Assembly (NCBI GenBank): GCA_964613585.1
Contig: CAZTHL010000081.1
Span: 1-16,388, forward strand
DNA from: CAZTHL01 sp964613585
Lineage (GTDB): Bacteria; Pseudomonadota; Alphaproteobacteria; DSM-16000; Inquilinaceae
Direction of reading: 5' to 3'
Length of the DNA: 16,388 nt
The notes under the pieces are model-generated. The model did not search any database and was not told where the DNA came from. It was given only the letters and a program-made list of their open reading frames with translations. Below, one piece after another: positions 1 through 8,448 of this stretch (position 1 is its first letter; each line of letters begins with the position of its first letter). The position numbers were made by a program, and so were the translations under genes.

Positions 1-50
1 CGTTGACTCACGAAAACGACGTCTCCGCCAGCCCCTTTTTCCGCAGCCTG

Positions 51-1001
51 CTAGCGATGCTGCGCCTCGTGGTGCCGGCGCAGGAGGTCGGCGCCGAAGC
101 CGTCGAGCGGGTCGTGCATCACCGTGTGGATGTGGTTGGCGCCGTTCTGGGTGTTGTCGTACTCGATGAGCAGCGTCGGCCCGTGCGCCCGGTAGTAGTG
201 CGGCGCGCCGGGCGCCGGCGAGCCGGCCCAGGCGAAGCGCAGGCCGTGCGCGCCGCCCTGGCGCAGGCGCCGGCGCTCGGTCTCGGCGAGATCGGCGCGC
301 AGCCGGCCGAGATAGATCTCCACCAGCTCCATCAGCCCGCCGCGCTGCGCATCGTTGAGATCGGCGAAGGCGACGCCCTCGGGCACGCGCAGGCTGGTCT
401 CGCGGCCCGGGCCGCTGACGATGTCGCCGAGCGAGCGGTCCTGCAGCACGGCCGCCGTGCGTTGCCCGGCCTCCAGGCTGTCGAGCAGCGCGAAGCCGAG
501 GTCCTGCTCGGCCGCCAGCACGCGCAGGCCGGCATGGTCGTGGCCGTCCGGCACCCGCGCCGGGTTGGCGCCAAGGAAGGCCGGGGTCGCCGCCACGCCC
601 TGGCCCGGCACCAGGGTGACGGTGAGCGACAGATGATGGCCCTCGATCCGCCAGGCCCAGGGCATGCCCGGGTCCGGCACGCCGAACAGGATGAGCGCAT
701 AGTTCTCCGGGTCGCGGTAGTCGGGCCGGCCGGTCAGCTCACCCAGGATGCCCTCGAGCCGGACGATGTCGCGCGCCTGGACCAGGCCCGGCTCGCTCAG
801 GGCCGTCGCCACCAGCCGCCACATCGCCGCGCGCTGCGCCCCGTCCATGGCGGCGAGCGGCAGGCCCGGCCGGGGCCGCGGCACGTAGTGCCAATCGGTC
901 CGGCGCTCGCTCTCGAACGGCAGGAGGGCGCGGGGGCGTTGGCCGTCGTCGAGGCTGTCGAGCCAGTCGGCGGCGGCGATGATCATCGCGTCAAGGGCCA
1001 T
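51..1001 (-). CDS. DUF3500 family protein
   Basis: The predicted protein has 316 residues and matches my recollection of the DUF3500 family, whose function is unknown. The C-terminus is typical: an IEYDNTQNGANHIHTVMHDP segment followed by a DFG-like turn (DGFGADLLRRH). Earlier blocks include WAWRIEGHHLSLT and the N-terminal FESERRTDWHYVPR. The histidine-rich HIHTVMHD and EGHHLS segments could bind a metal, but this is inference. I chose the ATG at 1001 because the family similarity begins with MALDAMIIAAADWLDSL and a GGAGG lies 11 bases upstream. A longer reading to 1076 only adds a Pro/Gly-rich stretch. No signal peptide is visible. The gene is divergent from pcm across a 271-base gap, and nothing next to it suggests a pathway. 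Family assignment is fairly sure; the biochemical role is unknown. Confidence 0.85.
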   Translation of the reverse strand: MALDAMIIAAADWLDSLDDGQRPRALLPFESERRTDWHYVPRPRPGLPLAAMDGAQRAAMWRLVATALSEPGLVQARDIVRLEGILGELTGRPDYRDPENYALILFGVPDPGMPWAWRIEGHHLSLTVTLVPGQGVAATPAFLGANPARVPDGHDHAGLRVLAAEQDLGFALLDSLEAGQRTAAVLQDRSLGDIVSGPGRETSLRVPEGVAFADLNDAQRGGLMELVEIYLGRLRADLAETERRRLRQGGAHGLRFAWAGSPAPGAPHYYRAHGPTLLIEYDNTQNGANHIHTVMHDPLDGFGADLLRRHHEAQHR

Positions 1002-1131
1002 GGGCGGTCGTCCCTCCGAGGCTCGCGCGGGATGGCCGGGCCCCGGCATTGGGCCCGCAAGGAGGCCCGGCCGCAAGCCCGTTCAGGCCGGGCCGGCTCG
1101 ATGTCGCCTGGGCGGGCGCAGCGACGCCAAC

Positions 1132-1166
1132 CCAGGCTGGTCCGCGGCGGGAAGGAACCAGCCTGG
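1132..1166. repeat. Perfect inverted repeat, 10-bp arms
   Basis: CCAGGCTGGT (1132-1141) is followed 15 bases later by its exact reverse complement ACCAGCCTGG (1157-1166). It lies in the gap between the divergent DUF3500 and pcm genes, about 130 bases upstream of the DUF3500 start. It could be an operator for a dimeric regulator or a hairpin in a DUF3500 leader transcript. There is no T-run, so it is not an obvious intrinsic terminator. The symmetry is seen directly; any role is inference. Confidence 0.5.
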
Positions 1167-1190
1167 ATCGCTTCGCTGCGCCTGGGACGA

Positions 1191-1209
1191 CGGAACTGGG
1201 CTTGTTCCG
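1191..1209. repeat. Short inverted repeat CGGAAC-N7-GTTCCG
   Basis: CGGAAC (1191-1196) and GTTCCG (1204-1209) form 6-bp arms around a 7-base loop. The symmetry continues outward (GAC at 1187-1190, GTC at 1211-1213) with a small bulge. It ends about 30 bases upstream of the putative -35 box of pcm, so it is well placed to be an upstream regulatory site. Short GC-rich palindromes are common by chance in such DNA. Confidence 0.3.
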
Positions 1210-1238
1210 CGTCAGCGGTGCCGGCGGTGGATGCGCCC

Positions 1239-1266
1239 TTGTCGCGGCGCATTAGGCGGCTATGCT
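1239..1266 (+). promoter_or_regulatory. Putative sigma-70 promoter of pcm
   Basis: TTGTCG (1239-1244) and TATGCT (1261-1266) are separated by 16 bases. Transcription would be expected to begin about 6-8 bases after the -10 box, that is at about 1272-1274, which coincides with the pcm ATG at 1273. If so, the message is leaderless or nearly so. This agrees with the absence of a good Shine-Dalgarno sequence at the ATG, where only a run of five G is present. The call rests on two hexamers in GC-rich DNA. Confidence 0.45.
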
Positions 1267-1272
1267 GGGGGC

Positions 1273-1986
1273 ATGCCGGATAACGCAGCCACCAGCCCGG
1301 GCGCGGCGCCCGATCCCATCGACCCCGACCCCATCGACCCCGACCCCATCGACATGGCCGAGGCGCGCCGGCGCATGGTCGAGCAGCAGTTGAGGCGGCG
1401 CGACATCGACGACCCGCGCGTGCTCGAGGCCATGGCGGCGGTGCCGCGCGAGGTGTTCGTGCCGGAACGGCTCGGCCGTGTCGCCTATGCCGACGGGCCG
1501 CTGCCGATCGGCGAGGGGCAGACCATCTCCCAGCCCTATGTCGTGGCCCTGATGGCCCAGGCGGCCATGATCGGCCCCGACGCGCGGGTGCTCGACGTCG
1601 GCACCGGCTCGGGCTACGGCGCGGCGGTGCTGGCCCGGCTGGCGGCCGAGGTCTACACGGTCGAGCGGGTCGCCGGCCTGGCCCGCCGCGCCGAGGCGGC
1701 GTTCCATCGGCTCGGGCTCGAGCGGATCCGGATCCGGGTCTGCGACGGCTCGCGCGGCTGGCCCGAGGCGGCGCCGTTCGACGCCATCCTGGTCGCCGCC
1801 GCCGCGCCGTCGGTGCCGAAGGCGCTGCTCGGGCAGCTCGCCGAGGGCGGCCGGCTGGTGATCCCGGTCGGCGCCCTGGACGACGGGCAGAGCCTGCTCC
1901 GGATCACCCGCAGCGGCCCGGACCGCTACCAGCGCGACTCCCTGGGCCCGGTCGCCTTCGTGCCGCTGATCGGCGAGCCGGGCTGA
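1273..1986 (+). CDS. pcm: Protein-L-isoaspartate O-methyltransferase
   Basis: The enzyme uses S-adenosylmethionine to methylate L-isoaspartyl residues in damaged proteins, the first step of their repair, in the cytoplasm. The 237-residue product shows the PCMT hallmarks: RRRMVEQQL, the PREVFVPE segment, GEGQTISQPYVVALM (about 80-94), the SAM-binding motif VLDVGTGSGYG (about 106-116), VYTVER after it, and FDAILVAAA. Family members usually begin near MAEARRRMVEQQL, which here would be the ATG at 1354. I prefer the ATG at 1273 because it sits at the predicted transcription start and no Shine-Dalgarno precedes 1354. The extra 27 residues contain three PDPID repeats. The last 61 bases overlap the convergent NlpC/P60 gene. 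The enzyme identity is secure; the start is less so. Confidence 0.9.
   Translation: MPDNAATSPGAAPDPIDPDPIDPDPIDMAEARRRMVEQQLRRRDIDDPRVLEAMAAVPREVFVPERLGRVAYADGPLPIGEGQTISQPYVVALMAQAAMIGPDARVLDVGTGSGYGAAVLARLAAEVYTVERVAGLARRAEAAFHRLGLERIRIRVCDGSRGWPEAAPFDAILVAAAAPSVPKALLGQLAEGGRLVIPVGALDDGQSLLRITRSGPDRYQRDSLGPVAFVPLIGEPG
1309..1353 (+). repeat. Three tandem 15-bp repeats in the pcm 5' end
   Basis: Three copies of CCCGAYCCCATCGAC follow each other (1309-1323, 1324-1338, 1339-1353); the first differs from the others by a T for C. They are in frame and encode PDPID three times, directly before the methionine at 1354 where the conserved methyltransferase begins. Being a multiple of three, the array can expand or shrink without breaking the reading frame. 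Confidence 0.9.
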
Positions 1987-2897
1987 CGGCCGGGGCCCCC
2001 GGGACCGTGTCCGGCCTCGCCGGGCAGGCGCCGGACCGCGGTGACGCCGGCGCCGTCGGCCGCCCGGGAGCGCGCGGCGACCGCCTCGAGCGGCTCGCGG
2101 GCCACGTCCATGGTCCAGGCGTTGGCGTGGATCAGGGTCGCCGGATCGGTCAGGATCCCGACATGGCCGGGCAGGAACACGATGTCGCCGCGCGCGAACC
2201 CGTCCGCCGGCAGCAGCCCGGGATCCTCGCCCACCTGGTCGCGCTGCATGTAGCTGTCGCGCGGCGCCGGATGGCCGGCCGCCCGCAGCGCGATCTGCAC
2301 CAGGCCGGAGCAGTCGAGGCCGAGGCTGCCGCGCCCGCCCCAGAGATAGGGCACGCCGAGGAAGCGCGCGGCGGTGGCGGCGAAATCGGGCGCCACATCG
2401 TCGAGCGGGCCGAGCGCCGCCGCGGCGATCCAGCCACCGCCGGCAAGCCGGGCGAACCGCCCCTGGCGGCCGACCACGGCGACCGGGCTCAGCAGGCTGA
2501 GCGCGTCGATCGGCGGCGCCTTGACCTCCGGCTCGGGCAGGACCAGCGCGCGCAGGGCGGCGACGCGGTGGGTCGGCTGCGGCCCGGGGGCGCCCAGGCC
2601 GTCCGCCGGCGCGTAGCCGACATAGGAGTCGACCGCGCTCTGGCCCCAGGCCCAGCCGTCGCGCTCCTCGTAGACGGTGAAGCCCTCGCCGTGCAGCAGC
2701 TCCGAGGTCCAGGGAGCGGCGGCGTCGGGCCGGCCCCGCAGGGGCAGGCTGCCGCGCGCGACCCGGCGGGACACGCCCTCGACGAAGCGCTCCGCGGCGA
2801 CGCGGCCCTCGAGGCCGGCCGCGGCGAGGTCGGGCCGCGCCGGCGTGACGTTGGGATCGAGCGCGCGATCCGGGGAGGGCGGAGGCGTGCGGCTCAC
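1926..2897 (-). CDS. NlpC/P60 (C40) cysteine peptidase with SH3-like N-terminal region
   Basis: The 323-residue protein has an N-terminal region with bacterial SH3-like character (about 35-160, with GWAWGQSAVDSYVGYAP) and a C-terminal NlpC/P60 domain. The catalytic cysteine is C196 in LDCSGLVQ, the base is H245 in PGHVGI, and the third polar residue is H257 in IHANA. C40 enzymes with this layout usually cut the gamma-D-Glu to diamino acid bond of murein peptides. No signal peptide or membrane segment is visible, which suggests a cytoplasmic role on imported or recycled peptides; this is inference. Translation starts at a GTG whose last two bases, with the next A, are the TGA stop of the upstream MarR gene (GTGA overlap), so the two are probably coupled. 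About 40 residues follow the peptidase core, and their coding overlaps the 3' end of pcm. Confidence 0.88.
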   Translation of the reverse strand: MSRTPPPSPDRALDPNVTPARPDLAAAGLEGRVAAERFVEGVSRRVARGSLPLRGRPDAAAPWTSELLHGEGFTVYEERDGWAWGQSAVDSYVGYAPADGLGAPGPQPTHRVAALRALVLPEPEVKAPPIDALSLLSPVAVVGRQGRFARLAGGGWIAAAALGPLDDVAPDFAATAARFLGVPYLWGGRGSLGLDCSGLVQIALRAAGHPAPRDSYMQRDQVGEDPGLLPADGFARGDIVFLPGHVGILTDPATLIHANAWTMDVAREPLEAVAARSRAADGAGVTAVRRLPGEAGHGPGGPGRQPGSPISGTKATGPRESRW

Positions 2898-3241
2898 CGG
2901 TCCTCGCGCGCGACGCTGACCACGAGGTCGGCGAACTCGCGGAGGTACACGGAGCCCTTGACCGTGCGCTGCACCAGGACGTTGCGCTTGTCGGTCTCGT
3001 CGATCTTGCGCTTCAGGTAGCCGAGGTCGCCCAGCCGGTCGAGCGCCCGGGTGACCGACGGCTTGGACACGTTGAGCGCCCGGGCGAGCCCGCGCACGGT
3101 GTGCGGCGGCGGCGTCAGGTAGACGGTGAGCAGAAGCGCCATCTGCCGCGCCGACAGGTCCGGCTGCTCGCGCCGCACGGTCTCAAGCAGGGCGCCGTGC
3201 CAGATCGACAGCGCCTGGCTCGCGTTCAACAGTTCCGTCAT
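2894..3241 (-). CDS. MarR-type winged-helix transcriptional regulator
   Basis: The 115-residue protein is somewhat shorter than typical MarR proteins (about 140-150). The winged-helix core is clear: HTVRGLARALNVSKPSVTRAL (about 47-67) is the helix-turn-helix with its recognition helix, followed by LGDLGYLKRKIDETDKRN as the wing. The C-terminal dimerisation helix seen in longer MarR proteins is short. It lies between the aminopeptidase gene (113 bases upstream) and the NlpC/P60 gene, whose GTG it overlaps. It may therefore control this cluster or its own expression; no ligand can be inferred. The ATG at 3241 has only a weak Shine-Dalgarno but gives the expected N-terminus. The same frame stays open far upstream through the aminopeptidase gene, but that part is Arg/Gly-rich shadow sequence. 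Confidence 0.85.
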   Translation of the reverse strand: MTELLNASQALSIWHGALLETVRREQPDLSARQMALLLTVYLTPPPHTVRGLARALNVSKPSVTRALDRLGDLGYLKRKIDETDKRNVLVQRTVKGSVYLREFADLVVSVAREDR

Positions 3242-3354
3242 GGCCGCATCGCCGGACCGCCCGCCCCCGGGCCGGCGCGGAGGGCGTGCCTGCCTTCGGA
3301 CCGCCGGCCAGGGACGATCCTTGCAGCCGATTACTGAGATTCCGTTCAAGACGT

Positions 3355-4764
<1,410 letters not shown>

Positions 4765-4774
4765 GGGGCCCCCA

Positions 4775-4779
4775 TCCTT
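4775..4779 (-). promoter_or_regulatory. Shine-Dalgarno deciding the aminopeptidase start
   Basis: AAGGA on the minus strand, 10 bases before the GTG at 4764. It supports that GTG over the upstream TTG at 4818. Confidence 0.5.
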
Positions 4780-4813
4780 CAGCAACGCGGACCACGCCCG
4801 CCTCTCGAGCGTG

Positions 4814-4819
4814 TACAAT
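4814..4819 (+). promoter_or_regulatory. Possible -10 element upstream of the GST gene
   Basis: TACAAT matches the sigma-70 -10 consensus at five of six positions and stands out in very GC-rich surroundings. It lies about 130 bases before the GST start, inside the divergent gap with the aminopeptidase gene. No convincing -35 box is found 16-18 bases upstream, so this is only a candidate. Confidence 0.25.
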
Positions 4820-4951
4820 GCCCGAAGCGGCGGCCCACCCGCTAGGGGCCGGGCGCACGCGGCGGCGGCCCGGCTGTCGCAGGACCGGATCGGGCCGCAG
4901 GGCGGCGGGCGGCGCCGCAGGACGGAGCGAGCGAGGACGGCGCGTCAGGCC

Positions 4952-5626
4952 ATGACGGACGCACAATGGACCCTGATCATCGGCAACAAGGCCTACTCAT
5001 CCTGGTCGCTGCGGGCCTGGCTCGGCGCGCGCCGGGCCGGGATCGCCTTCCGCGAGATCACCGTGCCGCTCGACCGGCCGGACAGCGCGGACAGCCTGCG
5101 CCGGCACTCGCCCTCGGGACGGGTGCCGGTCCTGGAGCATGACGGGCTGGTGATCTGGGAGAGCCTGGCGATCCTCGAGTACCTGGCCGAGCGGGCGCCG
5201 GAGGCCGGGCTGTGGCCGGCGCATCCGGCCGCCCGGGCGGTGGCGCGCGCGGTGGCGGCGGAGATGCACGCCGGCTTCGCCGCGCTGCGCGGCGAGCTGC
5301 CCATGGACCTGAAGCGGACGCCGGCCGCGACGCCGGCGCCGCCGAGCGCCTTCTCCGCGGCGGTTCAGGCGGACACGGCGCGCATCGCCGCGCTCTGGCG
5401 CGACTGCCGGCAGCGCTTCGGCGAAGGCGGGCCGTTCCTGTTCGGCCGCTTCGGCGCGGCGGACGCCATGTTCGTGCCGGTGGCGACCCGGTTCCGCACC
5501 TACGGCGTGCCGCTCGATTCGGAATGCCTGGCCTATGCCGACGCGCTCCTGACCCTGCCCGAGGTGCTGGAATGGCAGGACGCCGCCCGTGCCGAGCCCT
5601 GGGCCATCGAGCAGCACACCCTGTAG
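4952..5626 (+). CDS. Glutathione S-transferase family protein
   Basis: The 224-residue protein has the two-domain GST layout. The N-terminal thioredoxin-like domain (about 1-82) starts with LIIGNKAYSSWSLRAWL, where a serine at about 16-17 is the likely glutathione-activating residue. The cis-proline is P59 in GRVPVLEHDG, and the gamma-glutamyl contact motif is ESLAILEYLAE (E70, S71). The helical C-terminal domain follows, with FLFGRFGAADAMFVPVATRF, the N-capping-box region typical of GSTs. The real substrate cannot be told from sequence. The ATG at 4952 fits the family N-terminus; GAGGA is present but 14 bases away, which is long. The gene stands alone on the plus strand, divergent from the aminopeptidase and convergent with the TAXI gene, so it is probably transcribed singly. 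Confidence 0.9.
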   Translation: MTDAQWTLIIGNKAYSSWSLRAWLGARRAGIAFREITVPLDRPDSADSLRRHSPSGRVPVLEHDGLVIWESLAILEYLAERAPEAGLWPAHPAARAVARAVAAEMHAGFAALRGELPMDLKRTPAATPAPPSAFSAAVQADTARIAALWRDCRQRFGEGGPFLFGRFGAADAMFVPVATRFRTYGVPLDSECLAYADALLTLPEVLEWQDAARAEPWAIEQHTL

Positions 5627-5638
5627 CGGCCGCGCGGC

Positions 5639-5658
5639 GGCCCCGGCGGGCCGGGGCC
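5639..5658. terminator. GC-rich hairpin between GST and TAXI genes
   Basis: GGCCCCGG (5639-5646), loop CGGG, and CCGGGGCC (5651-5658) make a perfect 8-bp all-GC stem starting 12 bases after the GST stop, in the gap between two convergent genes. It would form on either transcript. There is no T-run, so it is not a classical intrinsic terminator, but position and strength suggest it slows or ends transcription. Confidence 0.4.
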
Positions 5659-5783
5659 GGGCCTGCCCCCGGGCCCGCGCCCGGGTCGAGCCCCTCCGGG
5701 CCGATGGTGCTGGAGAGAGGCCCGCCGAGGCTTGATCGGGACCGGGGAGTGCGCCGGCCGTCGTCGCTCCGCCGTGGGCATGG

Positions 5784-6878
5784 CTACCCGCCGCCGTCGC
5801 TCTCGTGCTCCGGCCGCCCCCGGCGCCCGCGCGCCGCGAGGTCGTGGGCCGGGCCGAGCAGTCCCTCCTCGCTGTAGTAGCGCAGCGCCCCCGGGTGCAG
5901 CAGCACGGGCACGCCCTGCAGTGCCCGGGCCAGGCGGATCTCCTTGCCGCGCGGGTGGGCGTTGGCGAGCAGCGTCCGGGTGGTCGGGTGCCACAGGGCG
6001 CGGGTGATGCCGTGCACCGTCTCCGCCTCGACCGAGGCGAGCACGGTCAGCAGGGCGCCGACGCCCACGGTCTCGACCCGGCCGACATCCCGGTAGACCC
6101 CGGCCTCGATCACCGCCGGAGACAGGAACGGCTGCGACTCGACCAGCGCCAGGGCGGTGTCGTTGTCGACGCCGAGCAGGCGCACCGGATGGCGCCGGGC
6201 GAGATCCGCGACCGCCAGGAACGGCGCGCCGCCGACCACGATCATGCCGTCGAGCTGGCCGCGGGCGATGCGGTCGGCGGCCGGCTCGGGCTGCCGATAC
6301 TCGGCGTGCAGATCCGCCTCGTCGAGCCCGTAGGCCTCGAGGATCAGCCGGGCCACCACCAGGATGCCCGAGCCGACCTCGCCCAGGTTGATCCTGAGCC
6401 CGGCGAGGTCGGCGACGCCCTCGGCCTCGACCCCGGCCGAGACCACCACGTGCACCGGCTCGGTGTAGAGGTGGGCGATGGCGCGCAGGTCGAGCATCTT
6501 CGGCTCGCCCTCGAACGGGCCGGTGGCGGTGAAGGCCTGGAACGCCACGTCGGCCTGGCACAGCGACGATTCGATCAAGCCGCGGCGCATGTTGGCGATG
6601 TTCTCGACCGAGCCGCGGCTGGCCTGGGCCACGGCGATCAGGCCGGGCACGCCGCAGCTGCCGCCGAGCTCGCAGGGCGGCGTGCCCGGCGGGTTGGAGA
6701 TGGCGCTGGCGATGATGCCGCCGACCGGGAAGTAGGTGCCGCCGGTGGTGCCGGTGCCGATGCGGAAGAAGCGCAGGTCCTGGGCGCCCGCCGGCAGCGC
6801 CGCGAGCAGCGCCAGGGCGGCCGCCGCGAGCGCCGTCGCCAGGCAGGCCGCGCGATGGCGCGCGCCGTGGAGCAGCAT
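5784..6878 (-). CDS. TAXI family TRAP transporter solute-binding protein
   Basis: This is the periplasmic substrate-binding subunit of a TRAP transporter of the TAXI type, which delivers a small organic solute, often an organic acid, to a membrane permease. The 364-residue precursor has a signal peptide with a hydrophobic core (LATALAAAALALLAALPAGA) and a probable cleavage at AGA|QD near residue 32. The mature protein starts with the TAXI hallmark FRIGTGTTGGTYFPVGG. Two close cysteines (C69, C75, in CELGGSCG) may form a disulfide. GEVGSGILVVARLILEAYGL is the other recognisable block. I chose the ATG at 6878 because GGGAGG sits 8 bases upstream; the ATG at 6896 has no such site. No TRAP permease gene (DctQ/DctM-like or fused) is found in the window, so it is an orphan here or works with a distant permease. 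Confidence 0.88.
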   Translation of the reverse strand: MLLHGARHRAACLATALAAAALALLAALPAGAQDLRFFRIGTGTTGGTYFPVGGIIASAISNPPGTPPCELGGSCGVPGLIAVAQASRGSVENIANMRRGLIESSLCQADVAFQAFTATGPFEGEPKMLDLRAIAHLYTEPVHVVVSAGVEAEGVADLAGLRINLGEVGSGILVVARLILEAYGLDEADLHAEYRQPEPAADRIARGQLDGMIVVGGAPFLAVADLARRHPVRLLGVDNDTALALVESQPFLSPAVIEAGVYRDVGRVETVGVGALLTVLASVEAETVHGITRALWHPTTRTLLANAHPRGKEIRLARALQGVPVLLHPGALRYYSEEGLLGPAHDLAARGRRGRPEHESDGGG

Positions 6879-6886
6879 GGTCCCCG

Positions 6887-6892
6887 CCTCCC
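6887..6892 (-). promoter_or_regulatory. Shine-Dalgarno deciding the TAXI gene start
   Basis: GGGAGG, 8 bases upstream of the ATG at 6878. It falls between this ATG and the alternative in-frame ATG at 6896, so it supports the shorter protein. Confidence 0.6.
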
Positions 6893-6994
6893 TCATGCCG
6901 TTGCCGATGCACTACAGCATGGCGCGCCGTCCACCGGCCAGCGGCGCCGTGGCCCCGCCCCGGAATGTCGCACGGGCGCGGCGGGCCCGGCCGG

Positions 6995-8311
6995 CTACTC
7001 GGCCGCCTCGCGCCGGGCGGGCGGCTCCACCGGCTGCTCGGCGACCGCATCGAAGTCGAAGCTGAGCTGCTCTCCCGGGGTCTCGCAGCGCGGGTCGAGC
7101 GCCGCCAGGGTGGCGGTCACCTGCGGCACCATGACGAAGGCGCCCTGCTCCCTCGACGGCATCGTCGGCCGCCGGAACATCCGGTAGACGGTGAAGCCGG
7201 CGAGCAGCCCGGCCGCGACGGCGATGAACAGGAACAGGCCTTCGACGCCGATCCGGCTCATCACCTGCGACGCCGCCACCGGGCCGACGCTGGCGCCGAC
7301 CCCGTAGCACAGCAGCATGCCGGCGGCGGCCGGCACCAGCTTGCGCGAATCCATGAAGTCGTTGGCATGCGCAAGGCAGATCGGGTAGAGCGCGTAGGCG
7401 AGGCCGCCGAACAGGACGGCGAGGCCGAGCAGCCCATAGGTCGACGCGCCGTCGACCAGGGCGAGCGCAAGGGCGGTGCCGAGCAGCCCCAGGGCGACCA
7501 GCAGGATCACCCGGCGGCGGTCGAAGCGGTCGGACAGATGGCCGACCGGGAACTGCAGCAGGAAGCCGCCGAGCATGGCGACCAGGAGGAAGCGGGCCAC
7601 CATCTCCGGGGCCGGATCGACGCCGCGCACGAAGATCGGCGCCAGGGCGTTGAAGGCGCCGATGATCAGCCCGGCCCCGAAGGCGCCGACGACGCCGAGC
7701 GGCGAGATGTCGACCAGCTCGCGCGGACCGAGCCGCTCCGCCGAGGGGATCGGCGGCGCCGCGACCCGGGCGAGCGCGAGCGGGACCAGCGACAGCGAGA
7801 TCAGGATCGCCACCACGCTGAACAGCTGGTAGCTGCCGGCGTTCATCGCCTCGAGCACGGGAAAGGCGGCGGCGCCGCTGAAATAGTAGACCGCCATGTA
7901 GGTCGACAGCACCTGGCCGCGCAGCGCGTTCGGCGCCTTGGCGTTGATCCAGCTCTCGACGATGGTGTGCAGGCAGGCCACGGCGACGCCGGTCAGCGCG
8001 CGCAGCAGGGCCCAGGTCCACGGATTGACCTCGATGGCGTGGATCAGCGCGCAGGCCGAGGCGATGGCGGCGAAGGCGGCGAAGGCGCGGATATGCCCGA
8101 CCGTCTCGACGATCCTCGGGCAGATCACGGTCCCGGTGACGAAGCCGACCGAGAACAGGGCCATGATCAGGCCGATATTCGCGACCGAGATGCCCTCGAG
8201 ATCCATGCGGATCGGCAGCAACGCGCCCAGCAGCGTGTTGCCCACCACCATGATGCCGGTGCTGACGAGCAGCGGCAAGACGGCGACCAGGATGGTGCGG
8301 AACTGGAACAT
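6995..8311 (-). CDS. MFS transporter, YcaD-like
   Basis: The 438-residue protein is an inner-membrane major facilitator with about 12 hydrophobic segments. The second half carries the clear MFS motif A between segments, GHLSDRFDRRR (about 257-267). Other blocks recall the YcaD-like subgroup: WINAKAPNALRGQVLSTYM in the first half and LAYALYPICLAHANDFMD (about 304-321) in the second. A hydrophilic tail of about 60 residues follows the last helix and is probably cytoplasmic. The substrate is unknown. The ATG at 8311 has GAGG six bases upstream, and its first residues lead straight into helix 1. It sits between the alpha/beta hydrolase (upstream, 137 bases) and the TAXI gene (downstream, 116 bases), all on the same strand. 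The spacing is wide enough that separate transcription is possible. Confidence 0.87.
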   Translation of the reverse strand: MFQFRTILVAVLPLLVSTGIMVVGNTLLGALLPIRMDLEGISVANIGLIMALFSVGFVTGTVICPRIVETVGHIRAFAAFAAIASACALIHAIEVNPWTWALLRALTGVAVACLHTIVESWINAKAPNALRGQVLSTYMAVYYFSGAAAFPVLEAMNAGSYQLFSVVAILISLSLVPLALARVAAPPIPSAERLGPRELVDISPLGVVGAFGAGLIIGAFNALAPIFVRGVDPAPEMVARFLLVAMLGGFLLQFPVGHLSDRFDRRRVILLVALGLLGTALALALVDGASTYGLLGLAVLFGGLAYALYPICLAHANDFMDSRKLVPAAAGMLLCYGVGASVGPVAASQVMSRIGVEGLFLFIAVAAGLLAGFTVYRMFRRPTMPSREQGAFVMVPQVTATLAALDPRCETPGEQLSFDFDAVAEQPVEPPARREAAE

Positions 8312-8395
8312 CCCCGGCCTCGGGCGGTGCGCCGTCCGCCGGCGCGGCCGGCCCGCCGGCCGGAAACGCCCTGAGGACGCGAAGGCGGTTGCTTA

Positions 8396-8415
8396 GCGCG
8401 CCTGGTCGGGCGCGC
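8396..8415. repeat. Inverted repeat between hydrolase and MFS genes
   Basis: GCGCGCC (8396-8402) and GGCGCGC (8409-8415) form 7-bp arms around a 6-base loop. It lies just past the hydrolase stop and before the MFS start. It may act as a weak terminator or transcript-end structure for the hydrolase gene, but no T-run follows on the minus strand. Confidence 0.3.
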
Positions 8416-8448
8416 CAAGCCGATTCCGCAGGCCGGCCGGCGCGTTGA

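Noticed and set aside
1..50. A gene start or end at the left edge
   Set aside because: The 50 bases after the DUF3500 stop show no reading frame or signal that can be supported.
5805..7187. A 460-codon open frame on the plus strand opposite the TAXI gene
   Set aside because: Antisense shadow; the minus strand has a signal peptide and TAXI hallmarks.
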